Shown one piece after another: positions 25,712-35,694 of a stretch of DNA of 64,000 nucleotides. The stretch lies in the NCBI GenBank assembly GCA_019120315.1, contig DWVJ01000028.1, positions 29,926 through 93,925 of the forward strand, given 5' to 3'. This DNA is from Candidatus Ruminococcus avistercoris. Its GTDB lineage: Bacteria > Bacillota > Clostridia > Lachnospirales > Lachnospiraceae. Within the stretch, counting starts at the first letter, position 1, and the number at the start of each line of letters is the position of its first letter. The notes beneath the pieces are model-generated. The model was not told the origin of the DNA. It ran no database searches and worked only from the letters and a program-made list of their open reading frames with translations. The translations under genes were made by a program, and so were the position numbers.

Positions 25712-26755
25712 ATGGCAGAAAAAGATATTGCAGCGGGGATCTATTTTGAGAATTCAGCCAGATTTGCAGATTTAATTAATGCATATTTTTTTGAAGGAGA
25801 AGAGGTGGTTCAGCCGGAAGATATTCAGGAACTTGATACGGTTGAATATGCTCCCGCAGCAGACAGACGCAGAGGAAACAATCAAAAAGGCTATCGTGAT
25901 CTGGTGCGAAGGCTGTATTTTGGAGTTCAGTTTGTCATATTCAGTATGGAGATTCAGAATGGATGCGATTATTCCATGCCCATTCGTGTATTCAATTATG
26001 ACGGAAGCAGGTATGGGAAACAGCTTCGGAAGAAACGTCGGAAACACAGGGAAAAGAAGGATCTGAAAGGAAATGAATTTCTTTCCGGGATTGCAAAAAC
26101 AGACAGATTTTGTCCGGTTGTGACACTGATTTTATGTTTCGGAAAGTGGGATGGCGCCCGTAGTTTGCATCAGTTAATGGATATGGAAGGTATACCGGAA
26201 AAGCTCAGAAGAAGCATTGTTGATTATCCGCTGGATATACTGGAAGCAGCGGAATTTGAACATCTGGAATATTTTCAAACAGATTTGAAATTGGTTTTCG
26301 GGTTTATAAAATATGCACAGGATAAGGAAAGACTGAGATATTTTATCAAAAAAAACCGGGTAGAGTTTGAAAATCTGGCAGAAGATGCTTATGATCTGAT
26401 CAGCGTGATGTCAAATACGCAGGAACTGAAAAGAAGAAAAAAAGAAGATGAAGGAGGACTAAATATGTGTAAAGCGATTGATGATATGATGACAGAGGCC
26501 AGGGAAGAAGGACGTCAGGAAGCGCTGACGGGGCTGCAGGGTATGGTGGAGGACGCCAGGGAAGAAGGACGTCAGGAAGCGCTGACGGGGCTGCAGGGTA
26601 TGATGGAGGATGCCAGGGAAGAAGAACGGCGAAATGTAATTAGAATTTTCGTGAAAGATTACCAGAAATCCGGATGCTCTCGCGAGGTGATCAGCCGGAA
26701 GCTGGAGACCTTATTTTCTCTGCCGCCGGAAGCGGCAGAGAACTATCTTGGTTAA
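25712..26755 (+). CDS. Rpn/YhgA-like PD-(D/E)XK nuclease-family protein
   Basis: The 347-residue protein belongs to the abundant gut-Firmicute family annotated as Rpn recombination-promoting nuclease or YhgA-like putative transposase. It keeps the nuclease-type core (RRLYFGVQFVIFSMEIQNG..., where the E-x-Q pair fits a PD-(D/E)XK site) and the CPVVTLILCFGKWDGARSLHQLM strand typical of the family. The C-terminus has a charged AREEGRQEAL repeat and then a short conserved end (SCREVISRKLETLFSLPPEAAENYL-type). The codon use is more AT-rich than its neighbours (ATA, AGA), which suggests transfer. ATG 25712 has RBS AAAGGAG. A DNA-cutting role is from family knowledge only. Confidence 0.82.
   Translation: MAEKDIAAGIYFENSARFADLINAYFFEGEEVVQPEDIQELDTVEYAPAADRRRGNNQKGYRDLVRRLYFGVQFVIFSMEIQNGCDYSMPIRVFNYDGSRYGKQLRKKRRKHREKKDLKGNEFLSGIAKTDRFCPVVTLILCFGKWDGARSLHQLMDMEGIPEKLRRSIVDYPLDILEAAEFEHLEYFQTDLKLVFGFIKYAQDKERLRYFIKKNRVEFENLAEDAYDLISVMSNTQELKRRKKEDEGGLNMCKAIDDMMTEAREEGRQEALTGLQGMVEDAREEGRQEALTGLQGMMEDAREEERRNVIRIFVKDYQKSGCSREVISRKLETLFSLPPEAAENYLG
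26498..26632 (+). repeat. 57-bp in-frame tandem repeat in the Rpn gene
   Basis: A unit of 57 bases (19 codons, AREEGRQEALTGLQGMVED) is present twice nearly identically (26498-26554 and 26555-26611), then a partial third copy. The copies differ at two or three bases, so the duplication is recent. Unit gain or loss keeps the frame, so copy number can vary. Confidence 0.95.
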
Positions 26756-26762
26756 TTTAAAA

Positions 26763-27299
26763 TCAGAGTCCCATATCACTCAGAGACAGGGCGATACTGT
26801 CAATTCCCAGCAGAATCAGGTAGATGGCGGCTATGATGCCGATGGCTGTCAGGGAAAGCAGCGGGTTGAAAAGCATCAGCAAAGCCAGAACCAGACCGAT
26901 GATGTTAACAATCATGGTGAAGTAGTATATGCTGACTCCGGCGATGAAGCGGATGCTGTTTAAATGAGACAGTCTGGAAATGCAATGGGTGATAAACCAG
27001 ACGGGAAACAGGATCGACAGGATCAGAATGCCTGCTTCTGTGTATACCAGCAGCATAATGCCCGTTGTCACACTCAGTATTCCGGAAATCAGTGATATCA
27101 CCGGGGCAAATCCGGTATACCGTTCCGTCCGTATGAAAAAAAGGATATCTGCCGCCCCCATGATCACGGCCAGAATACCATACAGGATTATCAGGCCCGT
27201 CAGGGTCGGTCGGGGATTGAACAAGGTAAGAATGCCTGCCAGGATCAGAAGAACCCCGATGCCCAGCTGCAGCCATCCGAATCCGGAGCGTTTTCTCAT
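26763..27299 (-). CDS. DUF308 / HdeD-like membrane protein
   Basis: This 178-residue integral membrane protein has six predicted helices arranged as three hairpins (GIGVLLILAGILTLFNP, GLIILYGILAVIMGAADI, and the repeated ALLMLFNPLLSLTAIGIIAAIYLILLGIDSI). The paired LFNP...GI.LI motifs are the mark of the DUF308 (HdeD-like) family. The molecular role is unknown; in enterobacteria HdeD is linked to acid resistance. Its ATG overlaps the ftsH stop (ATGA), so it is translated with FtsH and may be a partner or substrate. Confidence 0.85.
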   Translation of the reverse strand: MRKRSGFGWLQLGIGVLLILAGILTLFNPRPTLTGLIILYGILAVIMGAADILFFIRTERYTGFAPVISLISGILSVTTGIMLLVYTEAGILILSILFPVWFITHCISRLSHLNSIRFIAGVSIYYFTMIVNIIGLVLALLMLFNPLLSLTAIGIIAAIYLILLGIDSIALSLSDMGL

Positions 27300-29125
27300 T
27301 GCTGTTCACCTCCTGCCGTTAAAATATTCATGAATTCCTCACCGGTAATGGTTTCTTTTTCATAAAGGAATTTTGCCAGTTCGTGAAGTTTGTCAATATT
27401 ATCCTGCAGAATCGTTCGGGCTTTTTCGTGCTGAGAGCGGACCAGTTCCACGACCTTGCGGTCGATTTCTTTTTGGGTTTCTTCCGAACAGGCCAGCGAG
27501 GTGTCTCCGCCAAGATACTGGTTATTGACCGTTTCCATGGCTACCATATCAAATTCATCATTCATCCCGTAGCGGGTGACCATAGACCGGGCCAGACGGG
27601 TAGCCTGTTCGATGTCATTGGAAGCGCCGGTGGTGATTTCACCGAAGACGATTTCTTCCGCAGAACGTCCTCCCGTGAAGGTGGCGATTTTGTTCTCCAG
27701 TTCTGTTCTGGTCAGCAGATATTTGTCGCCTGTGTCCACCTGCATAGTGTAGCCAAGCGCACCGGAAGTACGGGGGATGATGGTGATTTTCTGCACCGGT
27801 GCGGACTGGGACTGTTTGGCTGCCACCAGGGCGTGACCGATTTCATGGTAGGCGACTATTAGCTTCTCCTTATCAGAGAGGACGGCGTTTTTCTTTTGAT
27901 AGCCGGCGATAACCACTTCGATACTTTCCTCCAGGTCGGATTCGGTGACAATGGTGCGTCCGTTTCGGACGGCACGTAGCGCGGCTTCATTGACGATGTT
28001 GGCCAGTTCCGCGCCGGAGGCGCCGGCTGCCATGCGGGCGACAGTGTGAAAATCCACATCATCAGCCAGCCGTATTTTTTTAGAGTGAACTTTTAGGATG
28101 GCTTCACGGCCGGCCAGATCGGGCAGTTCCACCGGAACGCGGCGGTCAAAACGGCCGGGGCGGGTCAAAGCCGGATCCAGGGACTCCGGACGGTTGGTGG
28201 CGGCCAGGATGATGACGCCGGTATTTTCTTCAAATCCATCCATCTCTGTCAGAAGCTGGTTCAGTGTCTGCTCTCTCTCATCGTTGCCTCCCACATTTCC
28301 GGAGTGACGTTTCTGTCCGATGGCATCGATTTCGTCGATAAAAACGATGCAAGGCGCTTTTTCTTTCGCCTGTCTGAACAGATCGCGGACTTTGGAGGCG
28401 CCCATGCCGACAAACATTTCCACGAATTCCGATCCGGAAATGGAAAAGAAGGGTACGTTGGATTCGCCGGCCACGGCTTTTGCCAGCATGGTTTTTCCGG
28501 TTCCGGGAGGGCCTACCAGCAGGATGCCTTTTGGCATGGAAGCGCCGGCCTCGGAGTATTTATCCGGATTATGCAGATAATCTACGATCTCCGCCAGACT
28601 CTCCTTGGCCTCATCTTCTCCTGCTACATCGCTGAAGCGGATGCCCTGGGTAGACTGAACGTAAACCTTAGCGTTGCTTTTGCCCATGCCAAAGGCCATG
28701 GAATTTTTCCCGCCTGCCTGCTCCATCAGTTTCTTGCTCATATACTGCCCCAGAACGATGAAAATTACGATAGGCAGGATGGTGGTCAGAAGAAAACTCA
28801 CGATAGGTGACATGGGTTTTTCTATAACTTTTTCGAATTTAGCGCCGGAGTCATGGAGCCGTTCTGTCAGTGTGGGATCCTCCATGGGGCCGGTCTGATA
28901 AACGTTTTTTTGATCCTTATCGGTAAAAAGAATCTGTGTATCTTCAATTTGTACCAGGCCGATGTTTTTGTCATCGATCATGTCCATAAATGTGCCGTAG
29001 TCAACTTCCTTCACTCGATTGCCGGTCACCATCGGGGTGACGATAAGATTGAAAAGAAAGATGATCAGCAGCACGATTCCGTAATAATAAATCATAGATT
29101 TTTTTGGTGATTTTACTTCTTTCAT
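27296..29125 (-). CDS. ftsH: ATP-dependent zinc metalloprotease FtsH
   Basis: FtsH degrades misassembled membrane and short-lived cytoplasmic proteins. The 609-residue protein has two N-terminal membrane helices flanking an external domain (about 12-32 and 105-125), an AAA domain with Walker A GPPGTGKT, Walker [12 protein letters not shown] and the second region of homology [20 protein letters not shown], then the zinc site HEIGH (family usual HEAGH) and the distal metal ligand in [10 protein letters not shown]. Full length. The ATG overlaps the upstream gene stop and its own stop overlaps the DUF308 start, so three genes form one coupled unit. Confidence 0.97.
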   Translation of the reverse strand: MKEVKSPKKSMIYYYGIVLLIIFLFNLIVTPMVTGNRVKEVDYGTFMDMIDDKNIGLVQIEDTQILFTDKDQKNVYQTGPMEDPTLTERLHDSGAKFEKVIEKPMSPIVSFLLTTILPIVIFIVLGQYMSKKLMEQAGGKNSMAFGMGKSNAKVYVQSTQGIRFSDVAGEDEAKESLAEIVDYLHNPDKYSEAGASMPKGILLVGPPGTGKTMLAKAVAGESNVPFFSISGSEFVEMFVGMGASKVRDLFRQAKEKAPCIVFIDEIDAIGQKRHSGNVGGNDEREQTLNQLLTEMDGFEENTGVIILAATNRPESLDPALTRPGRFDRRVPVELPDLAGREAILKVHSKKIRLADDVDFHTVARMAAGASGAELANIVNEAALRAVRNGRTIVTESDLEESIEVVIAGYQKKNAVLSDKEKLIVAYHEIGHALVAAKQSQSAPVQKITIIPRTSGALGYTMQVDTGDKYLLTRTELENKIATFTGGRSAEEIVFGEITTGASNDIEQATRLARSMVTRYGMNDEFDMVAMETVNNQYLGGDTSLACSEETQKEIDRKVVELVRSQHEKARTILQDNIDKLHELAKFLYEKETITGEEFMNILTAGGEQQ

Positions 29126-29562
29126 GTGAAACTCCTTTTTTCTTCTGCTTCTTCCCGGGTTTTCTGGCTTTCGATAGCTTTCAGGGAATCCAGCAGCGCG
29201 TGATTGGCTGCCTGCAGGGCAAAATCCAGGGTATATTCCGCCATCAGAATCCGGTTTTCCACCGGGTCTCCGGCGGTATCATCGGCTGCCTGATGAGGGG
29301 CTGTCAGACAGGTTTTTACCTGCCGGATAATCTGCTCTACCTGCTGGTAGGCCTTTGCCAGGGCAGAAACACAATCGGCCCTGGAAAGTTTTAGTTTCTG
29401 TTCCATGGCGCTTTCTGACAGGGCACATTCCTGTTCGAGAAAAGAGATGGTCTGTCTGAGTTTTCTGGAATCCGTCGATTCACATAAGTGAATCCGGCTG
29501 TGCAGTTTTCCAATCTGGTCATCCAGTTCGCACAGTTTTACTGCAAGTGTTTCCTGAGTCAT
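29122..29562 (-). CDS. Hypothetical coiled-coil protein preceding ftsH, 146 aa
   Basis: A soluble helical protein begins MTQETLAVKLCELDDQIGKLHSRI (ATG 29562, RBS AAGGTG). It has heptad-like leucine spacing, the stretch LEQECALSESAMEQKLKLSRADCVSALAKAYQQVEQII, and a basic/acidic tail (SQKTREEAEEKRS). No signal peptide or membrane segment is seen, and I recognise no family. It shares a 4-base stop/start overlap with ftsH, so it probably works with or regulates the protease. The ORF-track start at 29583 lacks an RBS. Confidence 0.75.
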   Translation of the reverse strand: MTQETLAVKLCELDDQIGKLHSRIHLCESTDSRKLRQTISFLEQECALSESAMEQKLKLSRADCVSALAKAYQQVEQIIRQVKTCLTAPHQAADDTAGDPVENRILMAEYTLDFALQAANHALLDSLKAIESQKTREEAEEKRSFT

Positions 29563-29645
29563 GATAGCACCTTCTTTCTGCATATATTTTAGAACTTCCG
29601 GCAGGATATCTCAATTACCAGTATTCCCAATCTGTATAGACAAAA

Positions 29646-29679
29646 CAGCCGAAGTGTAAAACATCTTACACCTCGGCTG
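29646..29679 (-). terminator. Terminator of the typA-tetR operon
   Basis: Read on the minus strand, CAGCCGAGGTGTAA pairs with TTACACTTCGGCTG (one G-U) and is followed by TTTTG. It sits 26 bases after the tetR stop. Confidence 0.85.
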
Positions 29680-29704
29680 CTTCGGCAGTCTCTCATATGA
29701 AGTT

Positions 29705-30241
29705 TTATGTAAGAGGGGAAATTCCCTCTGTGATCAGCAGGCAGATCAGATGGACAATCTGATCCAGATTTTCAGTATCTTCCGGCGTCCAGTCCTGCAG
29801 AAGCCCCATGATAGCATAGCAGTGATATCGCAGGATCAGTTTTACCTCTGAGCGGGTATGGTTCCGGTAGAGGTCTTCGCGCTCGATCAAAGAGGAGAAC
29901 ATCTGATAAAAATGATCTTTTAGAAGTTTTTCCAACTCCCGGCCGTAATTACTCTCCAGTCCTTTTTTGACGTAGGGCATGGTGTTGAGCGCCACCAGGA
30001 AAAAATACCGCAGCTGCGGTTCCGGATCTTTCAGCGAAGGGGCTTCTTCCCGGGCTTTTTGTATTCCCTGCTCCAGCATCCAGCAGAAGAGGTGCGGAAT
30101 GTCTTCGAAATGATAGTAAAAGGTTTGTCTGGTAATATGACATTCCTCCACAATATTTTTCACAGTCAGCTTCCGGGCCTTCCTTTCGGTCAGAAGAGTG
30201 AGGGCTGCCCGGGCGATAATTTCTTTCATATCAACTGGCAT
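29705..30241 (-). CDS. TetR/AcrR family transcriptional regulator
   Basis: The 178-residue protein has an N-terminal TetR helix-turn-helix (EIIARAALTLLTERKARKLTVKNIVEECHITRQTFYYHFEDIPHLF), in which ITRQTFYYHFED is the recognition helix. The helical C-terminal half (about 60-178) would bind an unknown ligand. It starts 15 bases after the typA stop and shares the terminator, so it is probably produced with TypA. No adjacent target operon is obvious. The RBS GGGAG is 8-9 bases before the ATG. Confidence 0.9.
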   Translation of the reverse strand: MPVDMKEIIARAALTLLTERKARKLTVKNIVEECHITRQTFYYHFEDIPHLFCWMLEQGIQKAREEAPSLKDPEPQLRYFFLVALNTMPYVKKGLESNYGRELEKLLKDHFYQMFSSLIEREDLYRNHTRSEVKLILRYHCYAIMGLLQDWTPEDTENLDQIVHLICLLITEGISPLT

Positions 30242-30256
30242 AGGAAGTCTCCCTCT

Positions 30257-32089
30257 TTACTGCTTATTCATACTTTCCCGTTTTCGCAGACGGGCGTCCA
30301 GCGTTTTTTTACGGATTCGCAGGCTCTGGGGAGTAACCTCCAACAGCTCGTCTTTGTCGATGAATTCCAGGGCCTGTTCCAGGCTTAAGATCCTGGGCGG
30401 CGTCAGTTTCAGCGCCTCATCGGCGGAAGAGGAACGGGTATTGGTCAGATGTTTGGTTTTACAGACGTTCAGTTCAATATCTTCCGCTTTTCCATTCTGA
30501 CCGATGACCATGCCGGCGTAAACCTTTTCTCCGGGGCCGATGAAAAGAGTTCCCCGATCCTGAGCGGAAAACAGACCGTAGGTCACGGATTCGCCGGATT
30601 CGAAAGCGATCAGAGAACCCTGCTTGCGGTACTGGATGTCGCCTTTATAAGGGCCGTATCCGTCGAAGATGGTATTCATAATACCGTTTCCTTTGGTGCT
30701 GGTTAGAAAGTCTCCCCGAAAACCGATCAGCCCTCTGGCTGGAATGGCAAATTCCAGCCGGGTGGAGCCGTCGCCGGCCAGACTCATACCCTGCAGTTCA
30801 CCTTTCCGTTCGCTGAGTTTTTGGATGATGGCGCCGGAGAATTCTTCCGGCACATCGATATAGGCGATTTCCATGGGTTCCAGCAGCCGGTCGCGCTCGT
30901 CTCGTTTGTAGAGAACCTCTGCTTTGCTGACAGCGAATTCATAACCTTCCCGGCGCATATTCTCGATCAGAACGGACAAATGCAGCTCGCCGCGGCCGGA
31001 TACTTTGAAGCAGTCGGGGGAGTCGGTGTCTTCTACGCGCAGGCTGACGTCTGTATTCAGCTCCCTCATCAGACGATCTCGCAGGTGGCGGGAGGTGACG
31101 TATTTTCCTTCCTGACCGGCCAAAGGGCTGTCATTGACCATGAACTGCATGGCGATGGTGGGCTCGGAAATTTTCTGGAAAGGAATGGGTTCCGGATGTT
31201 CCACATCGCAGAGAGTATCGCCGATATGAATGTCGCTGATGCCGGAGATGGCCACGATGGAGCCGATATTGGCCTCGCGGACTTCGATTCTGTCCAGCCC
31301 GTCAAATTCATAAAGTTTGCTGATTTTCACTTTTTTCTTTTTATCTGGTTCATGATGATTGACCAGCATCACTTCCTGGTTGACGGCGATTTTTCCGTTG
31401 TCCACTTTTCCCACGCCGATGCGGCCTACGTATTCGTTGTAGTCGATGGTACTGATCAGCAGCTGGGTCCCGGCGTCAGGGTCGCCCTGGGGGGCGGGGA
31501 TGTGATTGATGATGGTTTCAAACAGGGGCTGCATGCCTGCCGGTTTGTCTGCCAGGTCTGCCAGCGCGTAGCCAGCTTTGGCGGAAGCGTAGACAAAGGG
31601 GCAGTCCAGCTGACGGTCCGAAGCGTCCAGATCCATGAGAAGTTCCAGAACTTCGTCCACCACTTCTTCCGGGCGGGCTTCCGGACGGTCGATCTTATTG
31701 ATGCAGACGATTACGTCAAGATCCAGATCCAGGGCTTTGCGCAGTACGAATTTGGTCTGGGGCATGGGGCCTTCGAAAGCGTCCACTACCAGGATGACGC
31801 CGTTTACCATTTTCAGTACGCGTTCCACCTCGCCGCCGAAATCCGCATGGCCGGGGGTGTCGATGATATTGATCTTTACACCGTTATAGTGCACGGCGGT
31901 ATTTTTGGAAAGAATAGTAATTCCGCGTTCTCTTTCGATATCGTTGGAATCCATTACTCTTTCCTGTACTTCCTGATTTTCACGAAACACGCCGCTTTGC
32001 TTTAACAGCTCATCCACCAGAGTCGTCTTGCCGTGATCGACATGGGCAATGATGGCTACGTTTCTCACATCTTCTCTTTTTATCTTCAT
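30257..32089 (-). CDS. typA: Ribosome-associated translational GTPase TypA/BipA
   Basis: TypA is an EF-G-like GTPase that assists ribosome assembly and stress adaptation. The true start is ATG 32089 ([24 protein letters not shown]), giving 610 residues, the family length; the track frame is extended by 66 spurious residues. G1 AHVDHGKT, G3 [11 protein letters not shown] and G4 NKID are intact, followed by domains II, III, V and the TypA-specific C-terminal region ([43 protein letters not shown]). An upstream AGGAAGG lies farther than usual from the start (about 12 bases). Confidence 0.97.
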   Translation of the reverse strand: MKIKREDVRNVAIIAHVDHGKTTLVDELLKQSGVFRENQEVQERVMDSNDIERERGITILSKNTAVHYNGVKINIIDTPGHADFGGEVERVLKMVNGVILVVDAFEGPMPQTKFVLRKALDLDLDVIVCINKIDRPEARPEEVVDEVLELLMDLDASDRQLDCPFVYASAKAGYALADLADKPAGMQPLFETIINHIPAPQGDPDAGTQLLISTIDYNEYVGRIGVGKVDNGKIAVNQEVMLVNHHEPDKKKKVKISKLYEFDGLDRIEVREANIGSIVAISGISDIHIGDTLCDVEHPEPIPFQKISEPTIAMQFMVNDSPLAGQEGKYVTSRHLRDRLMRELNTDVSLRVEDTDSPDCFKVSGRGELHLSVLIENMRREGYEFAVSKAEVLYKRDERDRLLEPMEIAYIDVPEEFSGAIIQKLSERKGELQGMSLAGDGSTRLEFAIPARGLIGFRGDFLTSTKGNGIMNTIFDGYGPYKGDIQYRKQGSLIAFESGESVTYGLFSAQDRGTLFIGPGEKVYAGMVIGQNGKAEDIELNVCKTKHLTNTRSSSADEALKLTPPRILSLEQALEFIDKDELLEVTPQSLRIRKKTLDARLRKRESMNKQ

Positions 32090-32261
32090 AATAACTGTAT
32101 CCTTCCTCGTTTCAGGGTAAATCCAACGATACAAGTCTACCACATTTTCCCGGGAATACAAGGGATTCCGGAAAATAAAAAATTTTTGTTCTAAAACCGG
32201 AAAGGGAAGAATACATATGATATAGACAAAATACAACGCAGAGGAAGGGGTACTATCATTC

Positions 32262-32888
32262 ATGGCAGATAAGATTATTGAAAACAATCAGGTTGCAATT
32301 ATGGGGAAGATCGCGTCGCAGTTTACCTTCAGTCATCAGGTGTTCGGAGAAGGGTTTTACCTGACGGACGTGGTGGTGAAACGTCTCAGTGAATCGGAGG
32401 ATCGGATTCCGGTTATGGTTTCCGAACGTCTGGTGGATGTGACGCAGGATTATGAGGGAGAGTATATCCAGGTTTTCGGCCAGTTTCGATCTTATAACCG
32501 GCACGAGGAGAAGAAAAACCGGTTGGTGCTCTCGGTTTTTGCCCGGGAGATCAGTTTCGTGGACGAAGTGGATGAATCGATGAAGTCCAATCAGATCTTT
32601 CTTGACGGTTACATATGCAAACCGCCGGTTTATCGAAAGACACCGCTGGGCAGGGAGATCGCCGATCTGCTCATAGCCGTCAATCGTCCCTACGGGAAAT
32701 CCGACTATATTCCCTGTATATGCTGGGGAAGAAACGCCCGTTACGCTTCCGCCTTCCAGGTGGGAGGGCATGTCCTGATCTGGGGAAGAATCCAGAGCCG
32801 GGAATATATGAAGAAAATCAGTGAAAATGAGACAGAGAAAAGGACGGCTTACGAGGTATCCGTCAGCAAGCTGGAATATATCGACTGA
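32262..32888 (+). CDS. Single-stranded DNA-binding-like protein with two OB-fold segments
   Basis: The 208-residue protein reads as two OB folds in tandem: residues 5-100 (NNQVAIMGKIASQFTFSHQ...GEGFYLTDVVVKRLS) and 105-205 (NQIFLDGYICKPPVYRKTPLGREIADLLIAVNRPYGKSDYIPCICWGRNAR...GGHVLIWGRIQSREY). The second half is a good SSB match (TPLGREIADLLIAVNR, the strand ending WGRIQSREY). It is found in Clostridia as an SSB paralogue; the acidic C-terminal tail of housekeeping SSB is absent (it ends KLEYID). It is divergent from typA and is followed by a terminator. Confidence 0.85.
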   Translation: MADKIIENNQVAIMGKIASQFTFSHQVFGEGFYLTDVVVKRLSESEDRIPVMVSERLVDVTQDYEGEYIQVFGQFRSYNRHEEKKNRLVLSVFAREISFVDEVDESMKSNQIFLDGYICKPPVYRKTPLGREIADLLIAVNRPYGKSDYIPCICWGRNARYASAFQVGGHVLIWGRIQSREYMKKISENETEKRTAYEVSVSKLEYID

Positions 32889-32891
32889 GAA

Positions 32892-32934
32892 AAAAGTGAG
32901 ACGCCGCACATCACAGATGCGGCGTCTCACTTTG
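32892..32934 (-). terminator. Bidirectional terminator between SSB-like and DUF1275 genes
   Basis: AGTGAGACGCCGCA pairs with TGCGGCGTCTCACT, a 14-bp stem. The longer T run (TTTTTT) is on the minus strand, so it mainly ends the DUF1275 transcript but can also stop the SSB-like one. Confidence 0.88.
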
Positions 32935-32944
32935 GGGTTAAACA

Positions 32945-33682
32945 TCAATGTCCCCGGGGAATCTGATTCAGTTTTCCCTTTTCCCGTTTCAGGTCGGCAT
33001 ACAGAAGATCTACCAGAACAATGCAAAGAGGAATCAAAGCGAACCAGACGGCCCGTCCCAGCATAATATTGCACAGAACGGTGGAAATGACTCCGCCTGC
33101 CACAAAAGCGGCGATCATTCCCAGGTGAATCAGCATTCTGCGGATGTACTGGGAATTTTCCCTGCGGTGACGGATGGCCTTGCAGATGGCGATGCCAACC
33201 TGCCGGATATGGTTCGTACAAAAAGTGGTCGCCATGGGAATCCCCTGGGCCTGGCGGAAAGTATTGTACTGCATGGAGCAGATCAGGTTGATCAGCACCT
33301 GGGTGATCTGTACCGGCGCGCTTTCCGGCAGGAATCCCAGGAAAATCACGACAAAGATCTCGATGAGGATCAGCAATGTATCCCAGCGCAGCAGGTTAAA
33401 CCGTTTGATCTGGCTGGCAGCCGCTTCGGAGATGAAAGCGCCCAGGCAGTAGGCAGAGATGGGAATCAGGTAGTATAACGCATGAAACCAGCTGCCGTTT
33501 CCCAGCGCCATAGCCAGCAGGACAAAGTTTCCGGTCTGAGCGTTGCAGAATACGCCGCCCCGGATGGAATAGGTGAAAGCGCCCAGATAACCGCCCACCA
33601 GAATCATCAGGACAAATACGCGACGTTTTTCACACTCCAGATATTCTTCTGTTTTTATACAGCTGTTTTGCTGTGAGTCCAT
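32945..33682 (-). CDS. DUF1275 (YoaK-like) membrane protein
   Basis: The 245-residue protein has six to seven membrane helices and the DUF1275 features VGGYLGAFTYSIRGGVFCNAQTGNFVLLAMALG near the start, then SMQYNTFRQAQGIPMATTFCTNHIRQVG. The function of the family is unknown. I chose ATG 33682 because AAAGGG lies 8 bases upstream; in-frame ATGs at 33718 and 33706 and the GTG at 33733 lack a clear RBS. The gene stands alone, ending at the shared terminator. Confidence 0.85.
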   Translation of the reverse strand: MDSQQNSCIKTEEYLECEKRRVFVLMILVGGYLGAFTYSIRGGVFCNAQTGNFVLLAMALGNGSWFHALYYLIPISAYCLGAFISEAAASQIKRFNLLRWDTLLILIEIFVVIFLGFLPESAPVQITQVLINLICSMQYNTFRQAQGIPMATTFCTNHIRQVGIAICKAIRHRRENSQYIRRMLIHLGMIAAFVAGGVISTVLCNIMLGRAVWFALIPLCIVLVDLLYADLKREKGKLNQIPRGH

Positions 33683-33818
33683 ATCATCAGCCCTTTCTGA
33701 AATCATATTGTTTTTCATTATAGCAGTTTCCACAAAGATTCACAAATGGTTTCGTGAGAAATGTAATAGATAAGTAAATATATCTGGAAAATTATAATTT
33801 AAATATAATTCCTTCCAT

Positions 33819-35640
33819 TTGATTTCCTATTATATGCAGACGCTGTTTTCACTGTCCAGACAGTCCATGAGCAACACCCAGCGGGTGCAGGAAGTGGAGC
33901 AGGAGATTGACCGTTACGCGCAGGAAACCGACGAACTGGAAAAACAGTACAATGAACGGTATCTGAACAAGGCGCAGATCGCCGCTTACATCATTGATCA
34001 CAAGCCGGAACTGGCAAATAGGGAGAAGCTGGCGCAGTTAAGCGACGTGCTGGATATTGAATCGGTAAACGTATTTAACGCAGACGGCGTGCAGACGGCT
34101 ACCAATTCGCCCTACACTAAATTCAGCGTCAGTGATGATCCGAAGGATCAGTCCTATGAATTTAACAAACTGCTGCTGGGTGTGGATCATCTGATCCAGA
34201 AAGCTCAGTCGGACGATGTATCGGGAGATTATCATCAGTATATCGGCGTGACGCTGCGGGATGGCGATTATAATCCCGACGGTTTCGTGCAGATCTCCGT
34301 GAAACCGGAAAAACTGGAGGAAACGATCTCTAATATGCAGGTCGATAACCTTCTTCCCAATATCAAAGTGGGAAGCGGAGGCATCGTTTTTGCTGTGGAA
34401 AAGAAAAACAATACCTTTGCCTATTATCCCAATGAAAAGATAATCGGCAGGTCAGCGGTGAAGTACGGTTTGGAAGAAAGTCAGCTGACAGATGATTACA
34501 ATGGATATCTGACATTGGGAGAGAAAAAATATTTTGCTTCTTCCGTGGATACCGGGGATTATTACATATATGCGGCGGTTCCGGAGGAAGCCATCGGCGG
34601 GAAACGTCTTCCCATCACGGTGGCGTCTGTGTTTGCCAGCTTTATCGCCTTGGCTATCGTATTCCTGCTTCTGACGGTGGGACGAAGAGGCGATACGGCA
34701 GAGGGAAGACAGAAGAAAGATTCCGGTGAAAATCAGATGATTGATGTCACCATGCCCGACGGAACAAAGAAAAAGAGCCGCTCGGCAGCCAGCCGTTTTA
34801 AGCAGACAGTAATCAAATGGAATGAAAAGACGGCGGAGCAGAAAATGTTCCTGGTGCTGAAATGGCTGCTGGGTATCCTGTCTGTGGTGATCTGTCTGGC
34901 AGTGGTGCTGCAGGAACAGGTGCTGGACTCTCATTCTATTTTCAAATATGTGATCAGCGGCAGATGGGCCCGCGGCCTGAATATCTTCGCAGTGACAGCG
35001 GCTCTGCTGATCATCTGTGTGGCAGTGACGGTGACTGCCGTTGTGCAGAAGATTCTGTCTATCCTGTCCCACACCTTCAGCGCCAAGGGAGAGACGGTGT
35101 GCCGTCTGCTTCGAAACTTTATCAAATACGTATCCGTGATCGCCGTAATGTATTACACTTTGGCGCTGTTTGGAATTGACACCAAGACCCTTCTGGCCTC
35201 GGCGGGAATCCTGGGTCTGGTCATTGGTCTGGGAACTCAGTCTCTGGTGGTGGAAATCGGCATCCGGACCACCAAGATCCAGGACGGCGGACGGAATATC
35301 AAAATTATCAGCAACAAAGATGTGTGCGGCGTTATTAACATGACAAGAGATTATTCCTATGCCTGGGTGGATCTTGGGATCGAATACGGCGAGTCCCTGG
35401 AGCGGGTGGAAAATGTTCTGGAGCAGGAATTCCCCAATATCAGGAAACGCCTGCCGGGCATTATCGACGGGCCCTTCTATAAAGGCGTGGTGACGCTGGC
35501 AGACAACAGTGTCAATATCCGTGTGATGGTTCTGTGTTCCGAGGGCGACAGAATGGGAAAAAATGCGGGCGCAGAAATTCAACGAAGAGCAGCGTGAACT
35601 GTCCGGCAGGCTGATCGAGGAAGACGAAGAGGATCATTGA
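33819..35640 (+). pseudogene. Degraded dCache-like/MscS mechanosensitive channel gene
   Basis: The frame encodes an extracellular dCache-like sensor region (about 20-265), a membrane helix, a linker and an MscS pore (ASAGILGLVIGLGTQSLV). Three lesions are apparent. The 5' end starts at a TTG with no RBS and no N-terminal membrane anchor. Within the MscS beta-domain GTQSLV is joined directly to VEIGIRTTKIQDGG, missing about 30 residues that normally form the end of the pore helix and the beta-domain entry. After VMVLCSEGDR the frame ends in GKNAGAEIQRRAA, while an overlapping frame encodes a plausible true tail (WEKMRAQKFNEEQRELSGRLIEEDEEDH, stop at 35640). It is probably non-functional. Confidence 0.75.
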
Positions 35641-35694
35641 CATGGATCCGGGTATAGAATATGATAACAGTAAAAAAACGGCAGGGGGAAAAAT

